This document shows positions 18,454-27,659 of a stretch of 64,000 nt of DNA, one piece after another. Under the pieces are notes generated by a model. It worked only from the letters and a program-made list of their open reading frames with translations. It was not told where the DNA came from and did not search any database. The stretch's first letter is position 1, and each line of letters opens with the position of its first letter. The translations under genes and the position numbers were made by a program. Source of the stretch: AP-15 sp963799085 (lineage in GTDB: Bacteria > Pseudomonadota > Alphaproteobacteria > ATCC43930 > CGMCC-115725). The DNA is taken from assembly GCA_963799085.1 (NCBI GenBank), contig CAWCWA010000003.1, forward strand, positions 1 through 64,000, in the 5' to 3' direction.

Positions 18454-19630
18454 ATGTCGTTTGCGCTGACCGCCGAACAGCTCGAAATCCGCGAGGCGGC
18501 GGCGCGGCTCTGCGCCCGCTTCGGCGACGAATACTGGCTGAAAACGGACGAGACCGGCGCCTTTCCGCATGAGTTTCACCGGGCGATGGCCGAGGCCGGG
18601 TGGCTCGGGATCGCGATGCCGCAAGCCTATGGCGGCAGCGGTCTCGGCATCACCGAGGCGGCGGTGCTGATGCAGGCGGTGGCGCAGTCGGGGGCCGGCT
18701 TCAGCGGCGCCTCGGCGATCCACATGAATATTTTCGGGCTGCATCCGGTGGTGGTGTTCGGCACCGACGAGCAGAAGGAGCGCTTTCTGCCGCCGCTGAT
18801 CGCGGGACAGGAGAAGACCTGCTTTGCCGTCACCGAGCCCGACGCCGGGCTCGACACGACGAGGCTGAAGACACGCGCCGAGCGGCGCGGCGACCGTTAC
18901 GTGATCTCGGGCCGCAAGATCTGGACCTCGACCGCGCAGGTCGCCGAAAAGATGCTGATCCTGGTGCGCACGACGCCGTTCGAGGAGGCCGCGCGGCCGT
19001 CGCTCGGGATGACGCTGTTCTACACCGATCTCGACCGCAGCCGGATCGAGGTCCGCGAAATCCACAAGATGGGCAGAAGTGCGGTCGATTCGAACCTCTT
19101 GTTCATCGACGGGCTGGAAGTCCCGGTCGAAGACCGGATCGGCGAGGAGGGCAAGGGGTTCCACTACATCCTGCACGGCATGAACCCGGAGCGCATCCTG
19201 ATCGCCGCCGAGGCGGTGGGCCTGGGACGCGCGGCATTGGAGCGGGCCGCCCGCTACGCCAAGGAAAGGGTCGTGTTCGGCCGGCCGATCGGCCAGAACC
19301 AGGCAATCCAGCATCCACTCGCCGAGCGCTGGATCGAACTCGAAGCCGCCGAACTGATGACGCTGCGCGCCGCCGAGGCATACGATCGCGGCGAGGCAGC
19401 CGGAACCGTCGGCGCCTTTGCTAACGCCGCCAAGTATCTTCGCTGCTGAAGCCGGGCACCGCGCCTGCGAGAGTGCGGTCTTGACGCATGGCGGCATGGG
19501 CTATGCCCGCGAATACCATGTCGAGCGCTATTTCCGCGAAATCCAGATCGCCCGCATCGCCCCGATCAGCCCGCAGCTGATCCTCTCCCACATCGCTGAG
19601 CGGGTGCTGGGAATGCCGAAATCGTATTGA
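18454..19630 (+). pseudogene. Acyl-CoA dehydrogenase, one frameshift near the 3' end
   Basis: FAD-dependent acyl-CoA dehydrogenase of about 390 residues, catalysing alpha-beta desaturation in fatty- or short-chain acid breakdown. Start ATG 18454 has a strong GGAGGAGG. Signatures include CFAVTEPDAGLDTTRLKTRA and FGRPIGQNQAIQHPLAERW; the C-terminal FAD motif LTHGGMGYAREYHVERYFRE is in another frame after a one-base slip at about 19437 (AKYL then AAEAGH). All other residues look normal, so either a very young pseudogene or a sequence error. The neighbour nadX starts 15 bp later. Confidence 0.88.
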
Positions 19631-19645
19631 GGGGAAGAGGCGGCG

Positions 19646-20464
19646 ATGGCGCGAGGCAGCACGTTGCGGGTGGCGATCGGCGGGTTCGGGGCGATCGGCA
19701 AGGTCGTGGCGGCACGGCTCGATCGGGGCGTCGAGGGGCTCGAATTGGCCGCCGTCTCGGCCCGCGACATCGGGCGGGCGGCGGCGGCGATGGCGGGTTT
19801 TGCGCGGCCGGTGCCGGTGCTTCCGTTAGCTCGGCTGTGGGAAACGGCCGACATCGTCGTCGAATGCGCGCCGGCGCATCTCTTGCGCGAGATCGCCGAA
19901 CCGGCGCTCGGCAATGGGCGGATTGTCATGGTCCTGAGCTGCGGCGCGCTCCTCGACAATTTCGACTTAGTCGATCTGGCGCGACGGCAAGGTGGACGCA
20001 TCCTGGTGCCGACGGGCGCGCTGCTTGGCCTTGACGCCGTCGCGGCGGCGGCCGAGGGCGGCATATCCCGTGTGCACATGATCACGCGCAAGCCGCCTCT
20101 GGGTCTTGCCGGCGCCCCCTACCTGGTCGAGAACGAGATCGGCGTCAAAGGATTGGCGGCGGCGAAGCGGGTCTTTTCCGGGACTGCGCGCGAGGCGGCG
20201 CGCGGCTTTCCGGCCAACGTCAATGTCGTCGCGGCATTGGCGCTCGCCGGGATCGGGCCGGAGCGGACGACGATCGAGATCTGGGCCGACCCCGGCGTCG
20301 ACCGCAACATCCATCGCATCGAGGTCGAAGCCGAGGCCGCCCGTCTTGCGATGCAGATCGAGAACGTGCCTTCTGTCGAAAATCCGAAGACCGGAAGATT
20401 GACCCCGCTTTCCGTCATCGCCTCGCTGAAAAAGCTGACGGGCCCTCTGGCGGTTGGAACTTGA
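19646..20464 (+). CDS. nadX: Aspartate dehydrogenase
   Basis: A 272-residue NAD(P)-dependent L-aspartate dehydrogenase, which makes iminoaspartate for de novo NAD synthesis with NadA. The Rossmann motif RVAIGGFGAIGKVVAARL opens the protein, RILVPTGALLGLDAVAAA forms the substrate site, and the conserved catalytic-His segment DRNIHRIEVE is near the end. Length is typical. It is followed 34 bp later by a nicotinamidase, so two routes to NAD sit together. Confidence 0.9.
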   Translation: MARGSTLRVAIGGFGAIGKVVAARLDRGVEGLELAAVSARDIGRAAAAMAGFARPVPVLPLARLWETADIVVECAPAHLLREIAEPALGNGRIVMVLSCGALLDNFDLVDLARRQGGRILVPTGALLGLDAVAAAAEGGISRVHMITRKPPLGLAGAPYLVENEIGVKGLAAAKRVFSGTAREAARGFPANVNVVAALALAGIGPERTTIEIWADPGVDRNIHRIEVEAEAARLAMQIENVPSVENPKTGRLTPLSVIASLKKLTGPLAVGT

Positions 20465-20498
20465 GGGCGGCCGCACCGTCGATCTGGGTCTGAGCAAA

Positions 20499-21116
20499 AT
20501 GATGACCGAAACCGATCACGACGTACTGTTGATCGTCGACATTCAGAACGATTTCTGCCCGGGCGGCGCGCTGGCGGTGCCCGAAGGCGACGCGATCATT
20601 CCCGCGGTCAACCGCCTCGCCGCGCGCTTTTCCCATACGATCCTAACCCAGGACTGGCATCCTCGCGGCCACGCCTCATTCGCCAGCGCCCATCCAAACA
20701 AGGAGCCGTTCGACACGATCGAGGTCAGCTACGGGGCGCAAATCCTGTGGCCGGACCATTGCGTGCAAGGGACGGCTGGGGCGGCGTTCCATCGCTCCCT
20801 CGACGTGCCGCGGGCGGAATTGGTGATCCGCAAGGGGTTCCGCCGCGAGATCAATTCCTACTCGGCGTTTCGCGAGAACGACCGGCGCACCCCGACGGGT
20901 CTTGGCGGCTATCTGCGCGAACGCGGTTTCGAGCGCATCACACTGTGCGGGCTAGCCACCGATTTCTGCGTGTTCTTTTCGGCAATCGATGGGCGCGAGG
21001 CGGGGTTCAAGATCGATGTCGTGCTCGACGCCTGCCGCGGCATCGATGTCGATGGTTCCCTCGGACGGGCGCTGCGGGCGATGACGGATGCCGGGGTCAG
21101 GCTGATCGGCGCCTGA
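20499..21116 (+). CDS. pncA: Nicotinamidase / pyrazinamidase
   Basis: A cysteine hydrolase of about 205 residues converting nicotinamide to nicotinate for NAD salvage. The catalytic Asp is in VDIQNDFCPGGAL, the metal ligands in DWHPRGHASF, the Lys in VIRKGF and the nucleophile in GLATDFCVFF. Start is one of two adjacent ATGs at 20499/20502. It directly follows nadX and probably shares its transcript. Its TGA abuts the stop of the convergent RRM gene with no gap. Confidence 0.93.
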   Translation: MMTETDHDVLLIVDIQNDFCPGGALAVPEGDAIIPAVNRLAARFSHTILTQDWHPRGHASFASAHPNKEPFDTIEVSYGAQILWPDHCVQGTAGAAFHRSLDVPRAELVIRKGFRREINSYSAFRENDRRTPTGLGGYLRERGFERITLCGLATDFCVFFSAIDGREAGFKIDVVLDACRGIDVDGSLGRALRAMTDAGVRLIGA

Positions 21117-21566
21117 TCAGGAGGGCGAAACCCGACGCGGCAGCGAGCGACGCTCGACCTGGAAGGTCGGCTGCTTGCGCGGCTGGAATTGCGGGGCGAC
21201 GCTGTCGTCGGCTTCCCCGTCCTGGGCCATCGGGAGGTGAGACGGCCGCTCGGCGTCGGGGCGACGCGCTGTCATGGCGGGCCGCAGCGGCTTTTTGCCG
21301 GTAGCCGGCCGCTCGCTGATCCGCACGTCGATCGTGTGCCCGTCGAGCGCGGCCCCGTTCATCGCGGCGACAGCCTGCTTCGCGGCGCGCTCGGTCGCGA
21401 TGTCGACAAAGCCGTAACGCAGCTTTTTCCCGGTCCCGGGATCGCGGGCGACATGGGCGCTCAGCACGATACCGAAGGAATCGAATGCCTCGGCCAACTG
21501 GTCATCGGAGAAATCCGGCGGCAGGTTCGCAACGAACACATTGCCTCGGAAATATTGCAGTCTCAT
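21117..21566 (-). CDS. RRM-domain RNA-binding protein
   Basis: A 149-residue protein with one RNA-recognition motif: RNP2 as VFVANLP and RNP1 as KLRYGFVDI, in the order and spacing of bacterial RRM proteins. The C-terminal half is basic and disordered. Such proteins bind single-stranded RNA and are often cold- or stress-related in Alphaproteobacteria and Cyanobacteria; the target is unknown. It is convergent with pncA with zero intergenic bases. Confidence 0.9.
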   Translation of the reverse strand: MRLQYFRGNVFVANLPPDFSDDQLAEAFDSFGIVLSAHVARDPGTGKKLRYGFVDIATERAAKQAVAAMNGAALDGHTIDVRISERPATGKKPLRPAMTARRPDAERPSHLPMAQDGEADDSVAPQFQPRKQPTFQVERRSLPRRVSPS

Positions 21567-21775
21567 GGGTTCCACCCCTTCCCGGTTCAGCCATCCCCAA
21601 ACCGCGAATTGCGGTCTCAGGATGGGCGGAGACTATGGCTCGCGGGGAATGTTCACTTTGCAGTGCTGCAATGCACTCCAGTTGGGTGCCCGCGCGATCG
21701 GAGCAAGGGGTTGCGTCGATTTGCCGATCGGGGTCAGCATGACGCCGCATCGATCCGCCCGAGGAGTATGCGTCG

Positions 21776-22246
21776 ATGAACAGCGCCAAACCGATACCCG
21801 ACGGCTACCCCACCCTCACGCCCTATCTGATCGTCGCCGACGCCGACGCCGCGATCGCCTTCTACAAGAAGTCGTTCGGCGCTCGGGAACGGATGCGGCT
21901 CGCGGTGCCGGGCGGCAGGACCTGGCATGCCGAACTCGAAATCGGCGGTTCTGTCGTGATGCTCGCCGACGAACATCCCGAAATCGGCGCTCGCGGCCCG
22001 CGCGCCTTCGGCGGCTCGCCGGTGAGCCTGCATCTCTACATGGAGGATGTGGACCGGGTCGTAAGCGACGCGGTCGAGGCTGGGGGCCGGCTTGTGCGCC
22101 CGATCGCCGATCAATTCTATGGCGATCGCTCCGGTGCGATCGAGGATCCGTTCGGCCATGTCTGGCACGTTGCGACCCATATCGAGGATGTCCCGCCGGA
22201 CGAACTTGCCCGGCGCGCGGCCGCCGCTATGCAAAAGAAGGACTGA
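21776..22246 (+). CDS. VOC-family protein (PhnB/glyoxalase-like)
   Basis: A 156-residue vicinal-oxygen-chelate fold protein. TPYLIVADADAAIAFYKKSF opens the first module, and DPFGHVWHVATH near the end is typical of the PhnB-like branch. The substrate is unknown. Start ATG 21776 has GAGGAGT upstream. It precedes a polysaccharide deacetylase-like gene by 12 bp and likely heads a four-gene run. Confidence 0.85.
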   Translation: MNSAKPIPDGYPTLTPYLIVADADAAIAFYKKSFGARERMRLAVPGGRTWHAELEIGGSVVMLADEHPEIGARGPRAFGGSPVSLHLYMEDVDRVVSDAVEAGGRLVRPIADQFYGDRSGAIEDPFGHVWHVATHIEDVPPDELARRAAAAMQKKD

Positions 22247-22258
22247 ACGAGACATCCG

Positions 22259-23134
22259 ATGATACCGCGCAAACGCAGCAAATATTCGGCGATTGTCGAC
22301 CGCCCGCCGCTGAGACTGCCGGACGGCGCCCGCATCGTTGTGTGGACGATCGTCAATCTTGAATTCTGGTCGATCTCCCGGCCGATGGCGCGGCAAGTAT
22401 TGCCGGCGCCGACCGGGCAGGTTCTGCTGCCGGACGTGCCGAACTGGTCCTGGCACGAATACGGGATGCGGGTCGGCGTATGGCGCTTTTTCGAGCTTTT
22501 CCGGCGGCTGGCGATCCGCCCGACGCTCTCGATCAACGCCCGGGTATGCGAGGAATACGGGCGGGTCGCCGCGGCGGCGCGCGACGCGGGGTGGGAATTC
22601 ATGGGCCATTCCTGGGAGCAGATGCCGATCCACGCCGTCGAGGATCAGGCGGCGATGATCGCCAAATCGCTCGACACATTGGAAAAATTTGCGGGCGTTC
22701 GGCCCAGGGGCTGGCTCGGCCCCGGATTGACCCAGACCTACGAGACGCCCGAACTGTTGGCCGCCGCCGGTGTCAAATATATCGGCGACTGGGTCTACGA
22801 CGACGAGCCGACCGAAATCCGCACCAAGCGCGGCCCGTTGGTGACGCTGCCGTACTCGGTCGAATTAAACGACATCCCGATGATGCTCGTGCAGCACCAT
22901 GAATCGGCCTATTTCACGACGCGCTGCATCGACAGCTTCGAGCGGCTCTACGAGGAGGGTGCGGAGCGCGCCAAGATCATGGCGATCGCGATCCATCCCT
23001 ACATCAGCGGGCAGCCGCACCGGATCAAATACCTCGAAGCTGTCTACGACCACATCAACCGCTACGCCGGGGTGCTGCACTGGAACGGCCTCGAAATTCT
23101 CGATTGGTATCTGAAGGCGAGGGCGGCGGGATGA
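22259..23134 (+). CDS. Polysaccharide deacetylase-family (PuuE allantoinase-like) hydrolase
   Basis: A 291-residue NodB-fold metal-dependent hydrolase. It resembles the allantoinase/PuuE and cyclic-imide-type branch rather than chitin deacetylases: WSWHEYGMRVGVWRFFELF, GHSWEQMPIHAVEDQ and AIAIHPYISGQPHRIKYLEA are characteristic. It probably cleaves a small cyclic amide or imide in the cytoplasm. Its stop overlaps the next ATG (ATGA). Confidence 0.85.
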   Translation: MIPRKRSKYSAIVDRPPLRLPDGARIVVWTIVNLEFWSISRPMARQVLPAPTGQVLLPDVPNWSWHEYGMRVGVWRFFELFRRLAIRPTLSINARVCEEYGRVAAAARDAGWEFMGHSWEQMPIHAVEDQAAMIAKSLDTLEKFAGVRPRGWLGPGLTQTYETPELLAAAGVKYIGDWVYDDEPTEIRTKRGPLVTLPYSVELNDIPMMLVQHHESAYFTTRCIDSFERLYEEGAERAKIMAIAIHPYISGQPHRIKYLEAVYDHINRYAGVLHWNGLEILDWYLKARAAG

Positions 23135-23853
23135 CTCCCGATCTTCTTATCTTCGATTGCGACGGGGTGCTGCTCGACAGCGAATTGATCTTTGCCCGCG
23201 TGCTTGGGCAATGCCTGGTGGAGGCCGGCTTCGCGGCGACGGACGAGGAGGCGTTGAGGCTCGGCTTCGGCCGCAACCGTGATACTTTGAGTGCGGCGGT
23301 CCTTGACCATTTCGGCCGCGATCTGCCGGACGACTTTTTCGAGACGATGCGACCCCGCGCGGCGCTGGCCCTCGAAGGCGAATTGCGGCCGATGCCCGGC
23401 GTCGAGGCGCTTCTCGCGGCAGTGCCGACTGCGCGCTGCGTTGCCTCGAACGGCCATCTGCCGCGGGTCCGCGAAAGGCTGGCATTGGTCGGCTTGCTCG
23501 ACCGGTTCGAGCCGCACGTCTTCAGCGCCACCCAGGTCGCCCGAGGCAAGCCCGCCCCGGACCTGTTTCTCTTCGCCTCCGAGCAGCTCGGCGTGCCGCC
23601 GGCCCGCTGTCTTGTCGTCGAGGATAGCACCGCCGGGGTCGCGGCGGCGCTCGCCGCCAATATGCCGGTCGTCGGCTTTTGCGGCGGGAGCCATTGCCGC
23701 GACGGCCACGCCCGGCGTCTCATCGACGCCGGCTGCGCCCAAGTTTTTGCCAGAATGGACGATCTCGGATCGTTTCTTCATGTGGGGGAATATGAAGATC
23801 ATCCAGATCTCCGACACCCATCTGAGCCCGGGGAAGGCGCATTTCGCCGATAA
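23131..23853 (+). CDS. HAD-family phosphatase (phosphoglycolate phosphatase-like)
   Basis: A 240-residue HAD subfamily IA hydrolase. Motif I is LIFDCDGVLLDSE, motif II VASNGH, motif III GKPAPDLFLFA and motif IV VVEDSTAGVAAALAA, all with catalytic residues. Start ATG 23131 overlaps the previous stop. The 3' end overlaps the phosphoesterase gene by 62 bases, which is unusually long, so the native C-terminus may be shorter in relatives. Confidence 0.88.
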   Translation: MTPDLLIFDCDGVLLDSELIFARVLGQCLVEAGFAATDEEALRLGFGRNRDTLSAAVLDHFGRDLPDDFFETMRPRAALALEGELRPMPGVEALLAAVPTARCVASNGHLPRVRERLALVGLLDRFEPHVFSATQVARGKPAPDLFLFASEQLGVPPARCLVVEDSTAGVAAALAANMPVVGFCGGSHCRDGHARRLIDAGCAQVFARMDDLGSFLHVGEYEDHPDLRHPSEPGEGAFRR

Positions 23854-24610
23854 TTGGCCGCCGCTCTCCGATTGGATCAGGGCCGAGCGGCCCGATCTGG
23901 TCGTGCATACCGGCGATGTGACGGTGGATGGCGCCGACAGCGAAGTCGATCTGCGCCATGCCGCGGCACTGCTGCGCGATCTCGGCGTCCCGGTGCTGAG
24001 CGTCCCCGGCAACCACGATGTCGGCGATGCGGCCCATCCCCGCCAGCCCGTGGACCCGCCGCGGCTGGCTCGCTGGCGCCGCCATTTCGGGCCCGATTGG
24101 TGGGTGGCGGATTACGGCGGCTGGCGCTTGATCGGGCTCGACGCGATGCTGCTCGGCAGCGGGCTCGAAGAGGAGGCGGCGCAGGCCGACTGGCTCGAGC
24201 GGACGATGCGGGAGACGTCGGGCCGCCCGGTCGCATGGTTTCTCCATCGTCCGCTCTTCCTCGAAGATCCGGCGGAGGGTGACACCGGCTATTGGTCGGT
24301 CAAGCCGCAGCCGCGCGCCCGGCTCTTCGATTTGATGCGGCACGGCAATGTGGGGCTCGTCGCCAGCGGGCACCTCCACAAGGCGCACGATTTCACCCGC
24401 GACGGCACGCGCTTTATCTGGTCGCCGGCGTCGAGCTTTCTCGTCGGGCCGGAGATCCAGCGGCAGATGCCGGGGGAAAAGCAGCTTGGCGCGGCCCTCT
24501 ATGAATTCTCCGAAGCGTCCTGCGCGGCCCGCATCGTCGCGGTCCCCGGCCTTACTACTTATTGGATCGACGACGTGATCGACGAGGTCTACCCGCGAAA
24601 CCCAAAGTGA
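23792..24610 (+). CDS. Calcineurin-like metallophosphoesterase (CpdA-like)
   Basis: A 272-residue two-metal phosphoesterase. The motifs MKIIQISDTHLS, VVHTGDVTVDG, VPGNHDVGD and ASGHLHKAHDF are in order. They match the class III cyclic-nucleotide phosphodiesterase/CpdA family, so cAMP or another phosphodiester is the probable substrate. Start ATG 23792 is preceded by GGGGGA and lies inside the HAD gene. Last gene of the run starting at 21776. Confidence 0.88.
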   Translation: MKIIQISDTHLSPGKAHFADNWPPLSDWIRAERPDLVVHTGDVTVDGADSEVDLRHAAALLRDLGVPVLSVPGNHDVGDAAHPRQPVDPPRLARWRRHFGPDWWVADYGGWRLIGLDAMLLGSGLEEEAAQADWLERTMRETSGRPVAWFLHRPLFLEDPAEGDTGYWSVKPQPRARLFDLMRHGNVGLVASGHLHKAHDFTRDGTRFIWSPASSFLVGPEIQRQMPGEKQLGAALYEFSEASCAARIVAVPGLTTYWIDDVIDEVYPRNPK

Positions 24611-24898
24611 CGATGGTTTCAGGATAGAAATCCAGCATCGTGCCTAATTAATAGACAAGGCCATCGCCTAAATTTTGCCCGTTGACAGCATCCGCGCCCC
24701 GGGAGCAAAGGGTGAACTCGGGGATTGGGGCACAACCAGCCAGTTCGACGCTGGCACCGCCGGCGAGGGTTGCCACGTTTCGCGGGTGGTACGAGGTTTG
24801 CTTTAGAAAGTCCGGCCGAGTGCTGCGGGCGTCGCGTCGCGCGACGGACTGCGCCTCGGGAGCTTGTGGATCGCCTCATTGCGAAAGGCCTACTCTCG

Positions 24899-26149
24899 AT
24901 GAAGAACATCAAGAAAAGCATCGTCGCGGGCAGTCTGCTGGCGGCCGGGCTGGCCGGGTTTGGCGCCGTCGCGGCGCTGGCCGACGAAGCCGCCCCACCG
25001 GCGCCGGGCGGTGCTGCGCCAGAGGCAGCGCCGGCGGAAGCGGCGGCGCCGACATCGCCCTTGATCGCGCCGGCAATCACCGGCCCGCTGGCGATTCAAT
25101 TGCCACCGACGAGCTACGATTTCGGCTATGGCCCGATCTACTTGAACGGCGTCGGCAGCGGCATGTTCCAGTGGCAGAACAATGTCGTGCCCAACGTTTT
25201 TCCAGGCAACCGCGCGGCACTCGCCGATCTCAGCAACGGCCAGTTCTTCCTGCAAAAGACCGACGGTCTCGTTCAGTTCTTTGTGCAGGGCGGCTCCTAT
25301 TCGATCTCGTCCTTGGGGACGCCGTACATATCGAATGCGCTGGCGACCTCCGGCTCGCAATCGCCGTTCGGGAACCTGTGGGGGTGGTTTCCGCAGGGGT
25401 TCCTAAAGGTGGTGCCGGCCGAGGATATCTCTTTTCTGGGCGGCAAATTGCCGACCTTGATCGGCGCCGAATACTCGTTTTCCTTTGAGAACATCAACAT
25501 CGAGCGCGGCCTGTTATGGAATCAGGAGCCGGCGGTCAGCAAGGGCGGACAGGGCAACTACGCCATCGGGCCATTCGCGATGTCCCTGTCGTTTACCGAC
25601 GGCTTCAACTCCGGAGTTTGGAACTGGTTGACGGGCTCGGTCGCTTACACGTTGAACCCGACCAGCACATTCTCCTTTGCCGCCGGCGGCAATCTCGGGA
25701 AGACAAGCGTCAACACTCTTCGCACCCCACTTCTGCAAAACAACTCGCAAATCTACAACCTGATCTATACCTACAATTCGGACCCGTGGATTATCCAGCC
25801 CTATTTCCAGGCGACTCACGTCTCGACCAACCACAGCATCGGCATCGATTCGAGCGCGTCGACCTTTGGCGGCGCCGTTCTGGCCAACTACTCGTTTGGC
25901 AACGGCATTAACCTGGGTGGGCGGATCGAGTATATCGGCACCAGCGGCGACAACAATCTGCTCTACGGTCCGGGGAGCGGCGCGTTCTCGTTCTCGATAA
26001 CGCCGACCTATCAGTACAAGTATTTCTTCGCGCGCGCCGAGTTTTCGTGGGTCAAGGCGAACGGCATCACGTCCGGCTCCGGCTTCGGTTCGGACGGAAC
26101 CAACACGAGCCAGTCGCGCGTATTGGTCGAGACCGGAATTCTATTCTAG
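24899..26149 (+). CDS. Outer-membrane beta-barrel porin (BBP2/OmpL-like)
   Basis: A 416-residue secreted protein. An N-terminal signal peptide (KKSIVAGSLLAAGLAGFGAV, cleaved after ALA) is followed by an Ala/Pro-rich linker and a barrel rich in alternating aromatic strands. The segment NINIERGLLWNQEP and the closing SRVLVETGILF with terminal Phe fit the putative beta-barrel porin-2 family. Proteins of this family form general diffusion pores. Upstream 290 bp are gene-free. Confidence 0.82.
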   Translation: MKNIKKSIVAGSLLAAGLAGFGAVAALADEAAPPAPGGAAPEAAPAEAAAPTSPLIAPAITGPLAIQLPPTSYDFGYGPIYLNGVGSGMFQWQNNVVPNVFPGNRAALADLSNGQFFLQKTDGLVQFFVQGGSYSISSLGTPYISNALATSGSQSPFGNLWGWFPQGFLKVVPAEDISFLGGKLPTLIGAEYSFSFENINIERGLLWNQEPAVSKGGQGNYAIGPFAMSLSFTDGFNSGVWNWLTGSVAYTLNPTSTFSFAAGGNLGKTSVNTLRTPLLQNNSQIYNLIYTYNSDPWIIQPYFQATHVSTNHSIGIDSSASTFGGAVLANYSFGNGINLGGRIEYIGTSGDNNLLYGPGSGAFSFSITPTYQYKYFFARAEFSWVKANGITSGSGFGSDGTNTSQSRVLVETGILF

Positions 26150-26331
26150 CAGGAAGGACCGCCGCAGCGGGTCTGTCGACCGCAATCATCGACCCACCGC
26201 AACAACACTTTCAGGAGGTCGCCTGGGCATCTCCAATTGTCCGAGAAGGCGCCGTATTCAGCGAACCGCGCTGGGCCGCCAAAGGATCGCAAGCAAATAG
26301 CCTCGCCTACACCATATCGAAACACTGGGAG

Positions 26332-26583
26332 ATGCCCGTGCGCACAGTCATCATCGCGTTCATTGCCATGGCCGGTCTTACGGGGGTCGCGGCGCCCGTG
26401 CAGGCGGCGCCGGTCGCACCGCGTTACGGCTCCGTCGCCGATCCGGCGATCACGCAGGTGCTCCACCGCTGCGGCAAGGGGTATTACCGGCAAAACGCGT
26501 GGCAGGACAAACAGGGCGCCTGGCATGGCAAGTGCGTGCCAAAAAAGCCGAAGAAGACGAGCAACCCAAGTCAGGGCGCGTAA
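26332..26583 (+). CDS. Small secreted protein with GCG-type motif
   Basis: An 83-residue protein: signal peptide (VIIAFIAMAGLTGVAAPVQA), then VLHRCGKGYYRQNAW...GKCVPKKPKK. The two cysteines and the CGKGYYR core resemble the small GCG/CRPN-type exported proteins frequent in Rhizobiales. Function unknown. Start ATG 26332 follows GGGAG. Confidence 0.6.
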   Translation: MPVRTVIIAFIAMAGLTGVAAPVQAAPVAPRYGSVADPAITQVLHRCGKGYYRQNAWQDKQGAWHGKCVPKKPKKTSNPSQGA

Positions 26584-26635
26584 GGGGGTTCGAAGCGTCG
26601 CGCGTTTGCTGATCGAGACCGCAATCCTGTTCTGA

Positions 26636-27127
26636 TCAGCGGCCGTTGTCGGCGGCGCGGGTTTGTTCGAGGTCGCTGAGGCGGCGGTCGAAATCGCTGG
26701 TTTCGATCGCCCTGAGATAGGTTTCGACGGTCTGCGAGAGGGCATGCGCCTCGCCGGCGGTGATCCGGCCGCGCGCGGCGGCGGCGAGGAGGGCGGCCAT
26801 CGCGCCCGCAATGTCGGCCGCCCCGCTGATCGGCGGCAGATCCAGCGTCACCGGCTGTTCGCGGCGCGGCGCCACGGTGCGGTCGAGGCAGAGCCGCAAT
26901 GCCGCGGGGTCGCCGTCGAGCGCCATCTCGACCGCCTTCCGCGCGAGGTTCTCAGCCTCGCCGTCGAGCAGGAAGGCCGCGGCACGGGTGCCGCGATTGA
27001 CCCTGCCGCGCGGCCGACCCGCCGGATTGCCCGACTGCCCCTTGGCGAACGGCCTTCCGCGCGGCAACCCGCGTTTTGCTGTTTTTGCTGTTATTTGCAA
27101 CGAATTATCAGCAAAATCTCCGTCCAT
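26636..27127 (-). CDS. DUF5681-domain protein
   Basis: A 163-residue protein with the DUF5681 signature FAKGQSGNPAGRPRGRVNRG near residue 30, then alanine-rich helices. Family members occur near phage terminases and transposons and are suspected small DNA-binding proteins. ATG 27127 is chosen; an upstream start at 27181 would add 18 residues. The N-terminus has no strong ribosome-binding site. Confidence 0.75.
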   Translation of the reverse strand: MDGDFADNSLQITAKTAKRGLPRGRPFAKGQSGNPAGRPRGRVNRGTRAAAFLLDGEAENLARKAVEMALDGDPAALRLCLDRTVAPRREQPVTLDLPPISGAADIAGAMAALLAAAARGRITAGEAHALSQTVETYLRAIETSDFDRRLSDLEQTRAADNGR

Positions 27128-27166
27128 AGTCCTACTCACCCTGTCCAAGCCGTCGCCGACGGGGGT

Positions 27167-27196
27167 ATTGCTACCATGCAATTATAGCAATTTTTT
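27167..27196 (+). terminator. Possible intrinsic terminator
   Basis: ATTGCTA at 27167-27173 pairs with TAGCAAT at 27185-27191 (11-nt loop) and is followed by six T residues. It points rightwards but no obvious plus-strand gene ends here, so it may instead be part of the DUF5681 control region. Confidence 0.3.
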
Positions 27197-27292
27197 AGTT
27201 GTGATTTCGGACGCGCGTCGAAGACGTGAAGGGGTGGTCCCGGCTGGTGCAGCGAGCCAGTGGTCTTATTCTCGATTTCTGCCACAGGGAGA

Positions 27293-27544
27293 ATGCGCAT
27301 GACTGCGGCAGAGGGCTTTGTCGTACCCGCCGGCGGCGATCGGCATTTTGCCTCCCCGGCCCCGGCCGCTCCTTTGCAATGAAGCCGCTCGAGCGCGAGA
27401 CCGGCGAGAGCATCATGATGTATTACTCCGGCCGCCGCGGGGCGGGCTCATCGAGGCGCTCGCAGGCGCCGGCCGGCCGACGACGAGCACAAGAAACTTT
27501 TCGAGCACCATCACTGGGAAGTTGTAGGCCCAAATCCGCTTTAA
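27293..27544 (+). pseudogene. Cupin-domain protein, internally deleted
   Basis: The 5' end reads MTAAEGFVVPAGGDRHFASP and, after a one-base slip near 27360, GRSFAMKPLERETGESIMMY, the usual opening of a small single-domain cupin. About 60 codons later the sequence reads DDEHKKLFEHHHWEVVGPNP followed by a stop at 27542, a typical cupin C-terminus. The central barrel strands with the metal-binding histidines are gone. The interpretation rests on the two ends only. Confidence 0.55.
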
Positions 27545-27659
27545 CAGGCCGTATTTCGCACCGGATTTCTCCGGCGCCTAACCCATTGACGCTGCGCACC
27601 CGCGACAGCGCTGCAGAATTCTCGGGGCGGCGATATGGGCTCCCGGAATGACCGCAAGG

